Assembly (NCBI GenBank): GCA_018873245.2
Contig: JAEMBT020000006.1
Coordinates: 11,411,855-11,475,854 of the forward strand
Source: Archegozetes longisetosus
Taxonomy: Eukaryota; Arthropoda; Arachnida; Sarcoptiformes; Trhypochthoniidae
Direction of reading: 5' to 3'
Length of the DNA stretch: 64,000 nt
Below, piece by piece: positions 44,723 through 57,251 of this stretch. The notes under the pieces were generated by a model. The model saw nothing but the letters and a program-made list of their open reading frames with translations. It made no database searches and had not been told where the DNA came from. Numbering within the stretch: the stretch's first letter is position 1; every line of letters begins with the position of its first letter. The position numbers and the translations under genes are program-made.

Positions 44723-45353
44723 CTACAAGGATTCGCATATCTTTTATTAGACGTAGAATCATCTCAGTTTACATGGATTTTAAGATGTTTGAGTAAAAAT
44801 TTTTAGAGTGTATGAGTACAATAATCCAAGTCAGAAATTTGCATGTTAATGGTCTCCAAAATAGTCATCATAAGGCATATTCATTTTCTCGTTGTAGTCA
44901 TTTGTGGCGTTCACGAAAAGTTAATAACTTCGTGGATCGCAAAAATTTGAAACAATCTTAAAATAGCAAAGTGTCAGATTACTCGATATTTACCAAACAA
45001 TTTAATGAGTTTACAAAGACATATTAATCACTTAGATCATTGAACTTAACTCAAAGTCAGACCGTTATTCGCGTTCATATTGTTGTGCTGTTTGGGATCT
45101 GACACTTTGCTATTTGAAAATTATTTCAAACGTTTGCGATCCATGAAGTTATCAACTTTTCGTGAACGCCACAAATGATTACAACGAGAAAATGGACATG
45201 CCTCGTAAAGACTTTTCTGGAGAACCATTAACACGCAAATTTCCGACTTGGATTATTGTACTCATACACTCTAAACATTTTTGCTCGAACGTCTTAAAAT
45301 CAATGTAAAACTGAGATGATTCTACGTCTAATAAAAGATATGCAAATCCTTGT
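44723..45353. mobile_element. Foldback element, ~260-bp arms
   Basis: Left arm 44723-44980 (CTACAAGGATTCGCATATCT ... AATAGCAAAGTGTCAGAT) is inverted at 45098-45353 with high identity, around a 117-bp spacer. A partial third copy lies near 44455-44520. No coding; a non-autonomous element about 1 kb upstream of the integrin start. Confidence 0.85.
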
Positions 45354-45426
45354 AAATATTTATGAACTATCTTTAACATCAATTAGTACAATAAATTAGT
45401 AATTAACTTTATTGATGACTTTTTTG

Positions 45427-45466
45427 ATGAACAGTTAGTAATTAATAATCACTAACTGTTCATCAA
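45427..45466. repeat. Short hairpin
   Basis: GATGAACAGTTAGT and ACTAACTGTTCATC, perfect inverses around a ~12-base loop. It could be a small element end or a cruciform. Confidence 0.6.
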
Positions 45467-46378
45467 AACTGTTATCGACTTTAACTTCAGAAAAAGTATC
45501 GACTCGCCATAAATCGATAGCAGCTTATCGTTCTGGATACCCTACGAGTAAAAATCAATCCAAACAATAAACTTTGAATAAAGAGATGTTTATCTAAATC
45601 AAAATTTAGAATATGCTCCAATTCTGAACCACAATTGGACGATTCACACAATACAATCGTCACATTTTCAAGTGAATGTCATTAATTTGCATATAGTGGG
45701 GAACATGGACTATAACTGTTATTACGATATCTATCATTTTTAGTACCTGAAAACCATTTATCTTCTCTATGGCGCATCAATAAAACATTATGCGGTCATT
45801 TTACTGGTTTATTAGAAATGCTATTAAGTCAAACTTATTAAGGATTCGCTTCAAAACAATGGATCAGGTTTTGATTTGGCAGTTTCCAACTTATGTGAAG
45901 CAATACTATACGATTTAAGTGGTGTCATATCAACTATTGATGTGAAAAATTCATTTTTTTGTGAATGAACTATAATTATATGCGAAAGAAGAATTATTCA
46001 AATAAATTCTGAGTCACTTGATATTATTGATAATTACAATTCTCAATATTATTGTTACGAAATGGAGGTTCAAAAACATCTCCACCTTTTGGTGACGAAC
46101 TTCAAATCATATTCACTTTATGTTTTATGCACGAAGAATTCACGTTTTCTTGAGTTATTGAACATATTTGAAATCACAATATATCTTTTTTATAGGCTTT
46201 GAACTGATTCATAATTTAGTTTCAAACTCCTGATCGAAGAATAAAACTCACACTTTCTGAATATAATATGAAAAAGACTTGAGAAATAATAGCATTTGTT
46301 TGGATAACTTAATCGTAATGATTAGGTTTAGGTTTATGGAAAAATTGGATTTATAAATACTTTTGAATTTACTGTATG

Positions 46379-46870
46379 TACAGTCAACTCAAATCAAATC
46401 TTTTTCTGAAAACTCAGGATAGCTTTGATGTTCCAATCAGATTTGAAGATTTTCAAATGTAGCTTGTTCTCTTAAAATACTAATTTGTAAAATTATTAAA
46501 GTATCTTGGAAAAATTAACAAGGTAATTGCAAAAGCTTATTTCAATTTCTAATAAAAAACATTTGAAAGTTTGAAAAACAGATTCATTCAAATATTTATT
46601 AAATTGAACAAACGAATTTGAATAATGCGTTTCGGTGATATTCACAAAAATAACGTTCAATTTTGTATTCATTTGTCAATGTCAATTCGAAATTTTGTCA
46701 AAACCTCAAGTAGTTTAAACTGATTTTGTGCAATTACCAGGTTGATTTATAAAAAAAATTAGAATTGTTCAAAAAACTAGCATTTTACTAGTTTCATATA
46801 GTCAACTCAATTCAAATCATACTCTAAAAGACTTATAATTTAGAGAAAGATTTAAATTGAGTTGACTGTA
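46379..46870. mobile_element. MITE with TACAGTCAACTCAA ends
   Basis: TACAGTCAACTCAAATCAAA at the left; inverse GATTTAAATTGAGTTGACTGTA in part at the right. TA ends. A third, inner copy of the end (AGTCAACTCAATTC, 46800) forms a local hairpin with the right end. No coding. Confidence 0.75.
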
Positions 46871-48890
46871 TATAAATGGGATTATAATTCACCACATTCA
46901 AGTGTGCCTTGCGGAAGCATAATTCCCGATACTCTACACATGAAAAGTCATGTGACCAGTTTATACTTCAATTCTCCTGGACCCGCCACTAGAGAAGGTT
47001 ATAAAATACAATACAGCGCTGATTAAGAAGACATAAATCTAAATCATTTATCCTTGTTTTCGTTTTGATGTAGTTTAGATGACTCGCCAATATTCAAATT
47101 GAAATAGATTTATTTTAGTTACTATCAAAATTATGATCTGCTCATGATTAACTTGTCAAATTATGAATTTTGATTCCAGTTTATGCGTAAAATTGGACAA
47201 TAAATTAGTCCTGGAACAATAAATTCACATAGATTCGAGTAAACATGTACATCACACAACCGCATCCGTGAGTGTTTGCGGTCCGCATGATTTGATTGAT
47301 GCAAAGCGAAAGAGGATATGAAAGTTTGCGAACGTAAGTGGGTACAGATGCAAGAATTTCAGATGTGCATCATTAATTTGGAGAGTCAAACTAAATAGAG
47401 ACCGTAAATTGTGTTTGGGACATAATTATACAGAATAATGGTGTGAATCATACAGTTGCCTTTATTTTCTATATCTTTGAAATTCCTCTGTCTCGTAGTT
47501 GATGCAGTAATCGTCAATTTAAGATTTCTTATTAAATTGTGAGTCAACTTTTATAAATCAGTTCATATTCCGGATTTGATCGTAAGATTCATTATTTGTT
47601 GATTATTTTTAACACGGGAAGTATCTCAATTAGTTATCGGGCTTGAATTTCAGACTTAAATGTTTTTAAAGTACTTGTCTCGACATACCTAACAAACATA
47701 ATCTTATCCGCGAGTATGCCCCGAGCGATCCGAAATATACTAATTTTGCATATAAAACATGCTGAATGTGTAAAACTTGTTGCAAACTTTTATTGGGAGA
47801 AAAATTCTGGTTACTGACTACTAATTAAATAAATTAGAATTTAATATCGACAAGACTTCTAAAGAAACATCTATGGCATTACCTTGGCATACGTACTTCA
47901 ATCACGAATTGAATTGTTTTGTTAGGAAATTTAATGATAGAATCTGATAGAAGGCTTGATGAGATCGATATTGAAATATAATAATTTAAATTTTTCTATA
48001 GTACGAGATCAGTTCTCCTTGATTAAATTTAATAACATAATTCTATACCCATGGAATCGCTTAAATATATTGCAAAATCTGGAATCTTTTATAGGAGCGT
48101 GTAAGAAATCAACAAAAACTTAAACTATAATTACTTTATTAAGCATAAAAATAAACCATGATACAAATTTCATAGGGTTTCATAGGACTTTAACACGGAA
48201 GAGCACAAAATTCAGGAAAAACACAAAATTTTAAAAGGACAATAGGCGAGTTAAATATGAAAATACTTTACAATAGGTTAAATTTTATAAAGTCACTAAC
48301 ACATTTAATTTAGATTTGGAGATTGTATAACTGGAGTATATTTAGGCAAGTTTTAAGAGTTGAAATATGATTATTATCAGCTGTCCTCATAATTTGTACA
48401 GTTTAGACAAACATTTAAAGGATTCTTTGGTAGGACCAAAAATTAATTTTTAAATTATTAATAATTTTTGACGTACATGTGACTTATGAATATTAAAGTT
48501 TTGAAGTATACAGTATATTGTTACAGGAGTATTGCAGTATAGGTTCAAATAAGAAACTTGGACGTTATTACAATATTCATGGGAATTTTAAAGATAAAAA
48601 GTGTAAGAGAAACATGCTTTGAAAGCGGTTTAAATGGTTGTGATATGAACGATTGTATTTTTAATTTATTGTTCTCCTTGTTGTAAAAGGAGTATGTCCA
48701 AGACCCATAGATTTTGGCCTAACGATGCCCCTTAGCGATGGCTTACCTAAGTTCTAGCCTTGAACTACATATTCGATTGATCGAAAGAATTTTTGAGATC
48801 GGTGAGGTTTTTAGGGAGTTTTAGGGTAAAAATTAATGAAGAATCACTAGCGAATATACTTTAAAGTTTCACTTAAAACAAAATAATTGC

Positions 48891-48921
<31 letters not shown>

Positions 48922-48925
48922 CATA

Positions 48926-49159
48926 AAAGTGGACTCTCCCTAACCTCCTATTGGTTAAAGCTCTTCCCAATGTCAAGACGATGGATAGCTAAAGGTAAAT
49001 TTATAGAAGAAATCGAATCACAACCTCGTCTATGAGGTCGTCCGTACTTCTCGCTCACCATAACTTTAGGAAAAATGACTGATTTTTTTTATTTACAAGC
49101 CTTTATATAACATTTGTTTTAAAATGCTAACCAATAGGAGATTAGGGAGAGTCCACTTT
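48926..49159. mobile_element. MITE with AAAGTGGACTCTCCC ends
   Basis: AAAGTGGACTCTCCCTAACC at the left, continuing TCCTATTGGTTA; the right end is its inverse (ACCAATAGGAG...GGGAGAGTCCACTTT). About 30-bp arms, 234 bp overall. A CA/TA microsatellite abuts the left end. Confidence 0.8.
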
Positions 49160-49387
49160 CTATGAAGAGTTTCCAGTGTTTGCCAAAGAGCTAGAACTCG
49201 CTTAAAAGCCAGAATCTAGAGAAAATTCAAAAATTTGTAACTTTTGAACCTTTGATCCCATCTCAATAATTTTACCATCAATCGATTCGTCTCAACAAGC
49301 ACTCTCAGTTTGACTACTCTAAATAATTTTATTGAGTTTCACCTTTCGGCAAATTATTCCAAAAAAACCAATAAGCTCAAAGATAGT

Positions 49388-49855
49388 GCTCCGCACAAAC
49401 TGAGTTCGAGTCGAGTCTGTTCAAACCGCGAATCGATTTGATTTGGGCTCGCGTCGAGCCTACCTGAAGACACGAGTCAACTAATATTAATGGATTGCAT
49501 AGGTTTCTCAACTCAAATATCGAACGGATGTGTAGAGTGGGCCCTCTTTTATACAAAAATGCATGGTTTCTAGATAGTTCCTGAATATGTCGCAAGATTG
49601 TAGAATGTTTTAAAAGTTCTAGAATGTTCTAGCAAACTCTAGAATGTTCAATAGGTTTCTAGAATACTCTAGAAAGTTCCAGAGTGTTAAAATCATGAAA
49701 CATTTCTACAGCTTATAATGAATTCAAATCCTTCAAATTATTTGAGTCATACCCGGACTCGACTGCGTTCGAGTCAAATCTTCTAGAGATTTGAAATCGA
49801 AAGTTTGAACCAATTTGACAAATCGCTCAAATCCACTCAACTCGTGCGGGGTACT
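49388..49855. mobile_element. Inverted-end element with TTCTAGAA array
   Basis: GCTCCGCACAAACTGAGTTC at the left and AACTCGTGCGGGGTAC at the right are imperfect inverses. The core (49590-49692) is a short array of TTCTAGAATGTTCTAG-like units. No coding. Confidence 0.5.
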
Positions 49856-50896
49856 ACTCAAAGACACGTATCTCTTGAACCAGTGGAGCTAGCTCGGTAA
49901 TTTTTGCATCAATCGATTTGCCTCGTCAAGAACTATCGGTTTGAACCCACCCTTGATTTTTACGAAGCTCCGCCCTTTTAGAAATGGTCAAATTTAAAAG
50001 AATTGAAAGTGGGCGTATCTTTGAACTAGTGGGCATGTCTTGAAAACTCTCATGAATCGATTATGATTGATGAGTACTATTCATTTGACTCCACCAATAT
50101 TTTTGTGAAGCTTCTCCCACTAAGAAATCAATAAAATTGGTAAAACAAAATGGGCGTATCTCCTGAATGAGTGAGTGTATTTAAAAATTTTTAACGGCAA
50201 TCGAATTATCTTATCGAGTACTATCGATTTGAATCACCATTTGATTTTTATTGTAAGTGGCCCAATTAGGGTCCATGGACCCAACAAAACACTTGAATTC
50301 TGTGATTTTTCAATTTTGTGCAGTATTTTTGATTGTATATACATTCAGGTTATTATGAATTATTCAATAAAACTTAGGTTTTTATAATAATGAAGAATGC
50401 ATTCTAATGTCTTTCTGGATATCGTACGTACTATTCATCTGATCCTTACGGAAATCACAACATATATGTAAGATATGATTTAATGAATTTTGTCTAAATT
50501 TCAGTGAATTATCTCATTTTTTCAAAAGTTACTAAAAATTTGGGTAGTTTTAAAGACTTGAAAAGGCGTGTCGTATAAGGGCACAAAACATTGGATTCAC
50601 TACAGTCAGTTCTCAATGAAAACCAATTCGATTTTTGGACTTAATATCAATCAATGATTATGTAAATTAGTCTGGTATTAAATATTGTGAGCACTTCCAC
50701 ACATTTGCTGAATCTGGAACAGAATTAGTTGAGATTTAAGCAGAGAAACATCGTAGAATTTTGTCAGAAACTAAGCTAGAGCTAAAATCAAAACGGAAAT
50801 TGACTTCATTTAAAGTTCATCTTTTCTACAATTTCATAAAAGATTAACCTTTGATTTCACTTAAAATTCTATTACTATGAAAAACTTCTATTTAAG

Positions 50897-51031
50897 TACA
50901 GTAAAACCTCTCTATCTTGGACACGCGGTTAAGCCCTTTAAAAAGCACAAATCCATAAGTAATTAAGGCTTAATTTTTATCCATTTAGAAAAGGCTCAAC
51001 TACAGGTTAAAGTTGGACAGGCTCGACTGTT
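50897..51031. mobile_element. Tigger-like MITE
   Basis: ACAGTAAAACCTCTCTATCT at the left and an imperfect inverse (GTTGGACAGGCTCGACTGT) at the right, 135 bp. The ends resemble those at 40090 and 43199. Confidence 0.55.
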
Positions 51032-51442
51032 TGATTTTTTCAATAAGGCCTATTATTACTTTTTGCTAATTATGATAAAAATTCGCCTCTATCAGATCTG
51101 AATAGGTTTATAGTTTATGTGATCTTAAATTGAATCATTAGTCAACATTTCCGATTAGATTTGAATTGATGAGAATTTATTTTCTTATACTTGAAAAGAT
51201 TTGGTGTGCGAATGAATGAATGAATACACTTAAATATTGAAGGTTAAAAGAACTTTTCTTGTCATTTCAATTCTTCAAAAATGATATATAAATAAAATCA
51301 AATCTTTATAAGTTGTTCTACAAGTAGTTAAAGAAAACTAAAGTGTATTTGATTATAAAAACATTTGAAAGAATACATGAAATTCCTTCCAGTGAGAAAT
51401 GATGAAATATTATATAATGATTGTCCGAAGTGAATCTATTGT

Positions 51443-52471
51443 TTAAGTATTACTGTCCATAACTTGATGAATCCAATCGACATAAGCAGATACTTGAGTA
51501 TAAATTCCCGGTATATTCGGTTGACCACATCTGATACCGTTAGATACAATCCCTACCAAAACCCATTTGCTATCTTCACTCCTTTGTACAGTTAAGGGTC
51601 CACCGGAGTCTCCAGCACAGGCATCTTTACCACCACCTATGGCACCAGCGCAGAGTATGCCATACTTGACAACATCATTATAGCCTAACTTTTCGAGCAT
51701 ATCTTTACAAAAATCTGTTGGCATTATAGGCACGGAAACTATTTGTAAAATTGTCGGCATTTGCTTAGAGCCTATCATTAGAATAGATTAAATAAAAGTT
51801 CTTCAACTCAAATATCGATAAATTACTGAAATGATACCATATTCGAGTAGACCAAATCCTGAGACATGTCCCATTTGACCGCTGAAGTCGTCCATCTGTT
51901 TCGGTAAGCAAATCGGTTGGATATTATCTTCATATTTGATGGTTTCGTTGAGCATAATTAAAGCAATATCGTTTTCAAATGTTTTCTGGTTAAACTTTTC
52001 ATTAACAATAATTTTAGCGGCACTTCGCGTAACTGTAACAGGCCTTTGACCGCTTGTCAACCATTTTACTAATATATCACTTTTATTATTTTTATTGTCA
52101 TCTAAGTCATCGAAATCAAAGTCTGACCGAGTGATTCCATCAGTCAATCTATGTTTACCGAAAAATACTTTAATGGTTCCCTTATTTCTTATACAGTGAG
52201 CTGCAGTTATGATCCATTTATGATGAATTAGAACAGCCCCGCATATCATAATAGCATTGTCCACCTTCTCCTGAAGAAGCACCTGCCACGGAACTTCCCC
52301 ATAAAAAGTATCACTTCCACCCACTATCCGATTAATTCTTGCACTTTTCGGTCTATCACCACAACTTTCTTCGAGATAGCTCGATGAATCGTCACATGAG
52401 ATATTTGTAAAATTTAGAGAAATTAGTATACTTAATAGTTTTAATGATCTTAAAATGTATAAAATCTCCAT
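51443..52471 (-). CDS. Secreted trypsin-like serine protease (S1)
   Basis: Two exons on minus, 52471-51838 and 51771-51443 (66-nt intron, GTATCA...GATAG), 320 residues. Signal peptide (LLSILISLNFTNISC), a short pro-region with a cysteine, then the activation site IVGGSDTFYGEVPW. Catalytic triad present: His in ITAAHC, Asp in ENDIALIM, Ser in GDSGGP. The specificity-pocket Asp six residues before Ser (DACAGDSGGP) predicts cleavage after Arg/Lys. An acidic insert (DFDFDDLDDNKNNK) between His and Asp is unusual. No clip or CUB domain. Probably digestive or haemolymph; the role is not determined. A dead copy of exon 2 lies at 7780-8078. Confidence 0.93.
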
Positions 52472-54058
52472 TTTTGATGTTATTTCAGGGTTTTTCCATT
52501 CAAAATTGATGTTGTGATCAACTCATGCATATTAAACTTAATAAAACCAAAAAGAAATATGAACTGAACCATGTGTTGAACTTAGTGTATATTAAAATAA
52601 CTGAACTTGTGCGTGATCACTGATAACAGTTCAAATGTGTGTTAATTGATTAATATTCTTCTGATCAGTATAGTTTTCTTTGTGTAAACGTGCACTTTTA
52701 TTCAACTTCTAGTTTATTTGTTTATAAACATAAACCTGAGACTAGTCATATTCGTCAAGATAATTTTTGTTAAATTTTATAGAAAAATGTTTTCAAAATA
52801 CACTATGCGTTAACTTTCATAGTAACTCTACGGGTGAAACTGATTGCGAAAGAACCAGAGCATAATACGAAATGCATAAATTTCTTTAGGCACTTTTCGA
52901 GGTAAATGTCACAATATGCGCTTATTGAGGTCAGATATAAAAAATTAGATATTGACGTTTATTGACAGAAAAAAAATGAAAATATGCATTTCGCTGAAGC
53001 TTAAAAAGTATGAAAATTCGTACAAACCTACTAAATAGCATAAGAAACACTTGATTGAGAAAAATTGAAAGTCTTTATACATAATTAGAGATAGCTAGCT
53101 TATTTCATGATTTTAAGAGTGTCTTTAGTTCGCATAAATCTGAGTACCCGAGACAAACATGTTTCTTACGCTCCAGAGGAATAGAAATCTAAATATGAGT
53201 CCTAAATATTATCTTTGAAAATATCTAAAGTCAAAAATAGTCACTTATAATTAGGGCAAACATGAGAAACATATCGAGTCTGTAACATTTAGTCATCACT
53301 TTATTTAATCTGACAATTGATATTATTTACCAATGTTTTGGCATTGATCAATTCTATACGATTTCTATATAACTCATAGATCGTGAATATCTTTTCATTC
53401 GTAGGTGTCTTTTATTTATTCAAATCCCAGTGCTATGATTTCTATTATTAAATTTTGAATGCAATGCACTACTAAAAGCTGGATATTTAGGACACATATT
53501 GTAGTTTGAAAGAACTATCGCGAGTAGGGTGACCAAGTGTCCGCATTGTGCGGGATTGTCCCACATTTAAGAGTTGTGTTCCGCATACCGTATGCACCCT
53601 TTAGACGGAAAATATACATTTTAAGATTTATCTTAACAGATTTTACTGTGTTTTTACTTAATGCAAATAATGTAATTTAATTGTTAACACGTTTCTTATC
53701 TTAAAATATGTAGAAGTCTTTAGATAAAAAGAGTTAATCCGTTTATCTGATACCTTGTTTTCATTCACATCGTGTGTGACTCTTATAAAGTGCAGTTATC
53801 AATCAAGCCTTTAGTTTATATTTCAAATAATTGTTATTTCAAACTGTGATTTTGACTTCAATCAGGTTAAAACTCTTTAAAAAAATTTTATAATGGGACC
53901 AGCATTTTTTTGTCCCGCATTTGACAGTTTTTGACTTGGTCACCCTAATTACGAATCAGTATTGCGTGAGATGCCAGACTAGTAAATCTCAGATTTATTA
54001 TGAAAATCACTTTTAAACTATTAGATTGATTTTGTTTGTCAAAGTTTTATTTATTCAA
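52472..54058. other. Intergenic region
   Basis: Divergent gene starts flank this stretch (protease on minus, chitinase-like on plus), so it should hold both promoters; no specific motifs were recognised. One hAT-like MITE lies at 53525-53947. Confidence 0.5.
53525..53947. mobile_element. MITE with TAGGGTGACCAAGT ends
   Basis: TAGGGTGACCAAGTGTCCGC at the left and an inverse ending GACTTGGTCACCCTA at the right; GTCCCGCATTTGACA and GTCCCACATTTAAGA are also mirrored. About 423 bp, no coding. AGGGTGACCA ends are common in hAT-like MITEs. I could not identify a clear target duplication. Confidence 0.7.
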
Positions 54059-55315
54059 ATGATTTTATTATTTTATTTAGTATTTTTAGTAAGTCAAATT
54101 TTGATGACATCGGCTCTTGATTTCAAGAGAGTTTGTTATCTGAGAACTGACCCTTCATTCAAAATACCTGTAAAACTAATAATTGAGAATCGGTTGTGCT
54201 CTCACATCATAATAGGATTTGCTTCAGTGGCTGATAATTCTATAGTTCCAAATGATGTCATGTTTTACAAACAATGCAAATCTATAATCAATGAATTGAA
54301 TAGCAATACAGTATTGATGCTTTCTATTGGCGGTTTGTAGCGAGAACAAGACTTTTCAGCAAACTTGACATTTTGACTTGAACATTTCAGGAGGTGGTAA
54401 CGATAAGGGATTTCATTCGGCAGTTTCTAACGATGTCAACAGAAAAGTGTTCACCGATTCTGCGATCAAACTAATCGAGGAATACGGGTTTGATGGCATA
54501 GACTTGGACTGGGAGTTCCCTTCGTGGGGAAACTTATATATCTGGGATAAACAAAACTTTAATCTTCTCTTAAAGGTTAGGCTGAATACTTTACTTATAT
54601 TTAAATTTGCTGAGTTACTGACATTAAAATAATTGAAACAGGATTTGCGCCAAGCATTTTCTCAATATGAATCTCTGAAACCGGAAACAAAAAGTTGTTG
54701 ATTAGCGTAGCGGTGGCGGCGCAATACACAGTCATTGAAAGATCATACGATGTGCCACAAATGATTCAATATGTCGATTTTGTCAATTTAATGAGCTATG
54801 ACTATCATATATTTCATTGGTACTGGCCTTTCGTTGGACATAACAGTCCATTATTTAAAAATCAAATAGAGTTGGGATTGTTTTCCACAATGAACACCGA
54901 ATGGTCAGCCAACTATTTGAACCAATTGGGAGTTGACAAAAGCAAAATAGTGGTCGGCATTCCAACTTATGGACGAAGTTTTCGCTTAGCTTTCAAATGG
55001 TTCACGATTCCTGGAGCGCTAGCGGTTGGCAACAATGGAGACCTTACTTATTCACAAGTTTGTGAATTTCTGCAATTAAACGGAACTAAACTGATTTTCG
55101 ATCCGGAAGCAAGAACTCCGTTTGCTTATAGGGATTACACTTGGGTTTCATTCGAAAACGAAGAAAGTGCTGCTCAAAAAGTCCAATGGATTAAAAATAA
55201 TGGATTTGGTGGTGTCATGACGTTTAGCTTAAATGCAGACGACTATAGCTATAAATGCAGTAAAGATAAAATATTTGCCATTCAATCGGTTATCAAATCT
55301 TTAGTAGAATACTGA
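54059..55315 (+). CDS. GH18 chitinase-like protein, one frame break
   Basis: Exons 54059-54332, 54391-54575 and 54642-55315, about 377 codons. Signal peptide (LLFYLVFLVSQILMTSA), then the TIM-barrel landmarks: SIGGGGNDKGF, the catalytic motif FDGIDLDWEFP with its Glu intact (so activity is possible), VNLMSYDYH, GIPTYGRSFRL and GVMTFSLNADD. No chitin-binding domain follows, so it is short for an insect-type chitinase. In exon 3 the frame shifts by one base in an A-run near 54690, between SLKPET and LLISVAVAAQ. As given, translation would stop there; an assembly indel or a recent null allele are both possible. An AATAAA lies near 55411. Confidence 0.85.
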
Positions 55316-57251
55316 GTATAAGTCTAATTTGTTTAAATGCAAATTATTTATTCATTTATTTAAAAAAACTTATATATATTTATATGAATTTCTTAGAGGT
55401 TTATAACTAAAATAAAACTCATTTTTAATCAATTTTGCATTTATTTGGCTTTAAATAATTCACAACCTAAAGTTTTATAACTAAGTTATAACTAAATGAA
55501 TGTTGATTTTGCAAAATAACTGCCTCTCGTAGACCAACAAATTCATACTCAAGATCGAATGATTTGGTCAATCTACTAATTACACAAACCTCTAGACTTG
55601 CATTAGATTTTAGGTGTGACACGTGCGCGCAACAAACAGAAGCATACAATCGTTACATAACTTACGCTATTGTATATCAAATTTATTGCAATCATAGTGA
55701 GTATGATCTTCAAATCAAGGTATTTTAATTAAATTAAAATAATCAAAAAATGAACACAAAATATGAGCAAATTAGTCAAAGGGCTCAGACCTAATGTCAA
55801 TGGTTTTGATGGCAAATAAATCAGATCAACTAATAGAATGACAATAACTGTCATAATGATTGCCAACAAGACAACAGTTTAAAAATGAAAACAAACGCAC
55901 TCTTTATTGTGATACATAAGGGTATCGACTGAATGGTTAATCAATGGTATCTACCATTAGATCATTTTGTAGTAATTAGTGAAGTAAGTGCTTAGTCTAG
56001 AGTCGATTAAATCAATTCACAATTATCTCATTAAATAATTTCATTAATTGATTCTGTTTTCATAAACTTATTGTTACCTTTACATTAGAGTATATTCAAA
56101 AATAACTTTTTTTAATCTTCAAAAGTTATTGTCTTTTATCATAAACTTGTTTTAAATCAAATTTGCTTTCATTCATTTGAAAAGTTTAACATGTTTTCAA
56201 TCTCCTAACGACTTCTACAAAATATAAAATAAAATAATTGTAAAGATTAGGCAAAACAAACACTTGTTGATTACCTGTTCAATAAGTGAATGACTGAAAA
56301 TTTTCAATTGTCTGCTTTATTTTTTGTTAAATCGAATGAAAACTTAATTTTAACTACTGAGTATAGGTGCGCAGGTCATGGGTTTATGTGACCCAACTCG
56401 AACCGCGGACCGCTTATTTTTAAATATTAGACCCGACCCGAATAGCTACAATTATATAACTTCGAAACTTTTAATTACAATTTGTCTTCAATTATTTTTG
56501 AAGTTTTCACACTCTAAACAATAATTTGAAATATGAAGTATTGTAAATAGCAGTTGAACTTATAGTAATGCACTCTGTAATATGATACTAACATAAACAG
56601 AATCTATTCATTCAATGAGTCATACATTTTCGTTTGTTTAAATTCTTCTTTATCCTATAAATATGCGGTTTTTAGGGTAACCCGCGGTTCTAAACAATAG
56701 ACCCGAGCTGCAGTTTACCCGCGGATCGAACCGCTCGGCGCACCTATACTAATGAGATATTTCTTACCTAATACTTAAGCTAAGCATTAAGTTGGAAATT
56801 AATCATAATTTTGAAGCTAGAGTTCAGTATATTATATGCTATATACTCAAAAACTCAATGATCCCTGATAGCAAACTGAAGCAATGGCTTCCCATCAAGT
56901 TGTAATGTAGAAGATATTAAGAAGCTTACAGAATATTCAATATGGTAATGAAAACAAATTAGAAATCAAGTTTAGCAGCAAATTGACGCGTATGACAGTT
57001 AGGTATCATAGCAACAATCTTTTTCGTGTTGCTATGATAGATCGTTAAGTTTTCAGCTGTAATGGAAGTATAGAATACTTGCAAATTCGATCTCTGAGTG
57101 TATGTTCAGTTAAGTGTAAGTAAAGTACCGAATGAGTAATACAAAAATTACATCAGTTTTTAACATAAGAAAAATGCGTCTATTTTCCATTACTTTAATA
57201 TTACATAATTTAAAGTTTTATTGAGTTGTCTTTAGGTATAATTATGATTAA
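55316..57251. other. Intergenic region
   Basis: No gene seen. AT-rich; contains one MITE at 56360-56750. Confidence 0.55.
56360..56750. mobile_element. MITE with AGTATAGGTGCGC ends
   Basis: AGTATAGGTGCGC at the left and GCGCACCTATACT at the right are perfect inverses. The interior is rich in ACCCGACCC/GGACCGC motifs, also mirrored. No coding; probably hAT-derived. Confidence 0.75.

Larger units (their letters stand above)
43754..51442. other. Intergenic region between integrin and serine protease
   Basis: No complete gene seen. Holds the integrin promoter side, a foldback (44723-45353), MITEs (46379-46870, 48926-49159, 49388-49855, 50897-51031), a CA/TA microsatellite near 48893-48922 and a possible short dehydrogenase-like fragment near 45850-45950. 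CCACGCCC-type repeats recur at 49980-50240. Confidence 0.55.
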
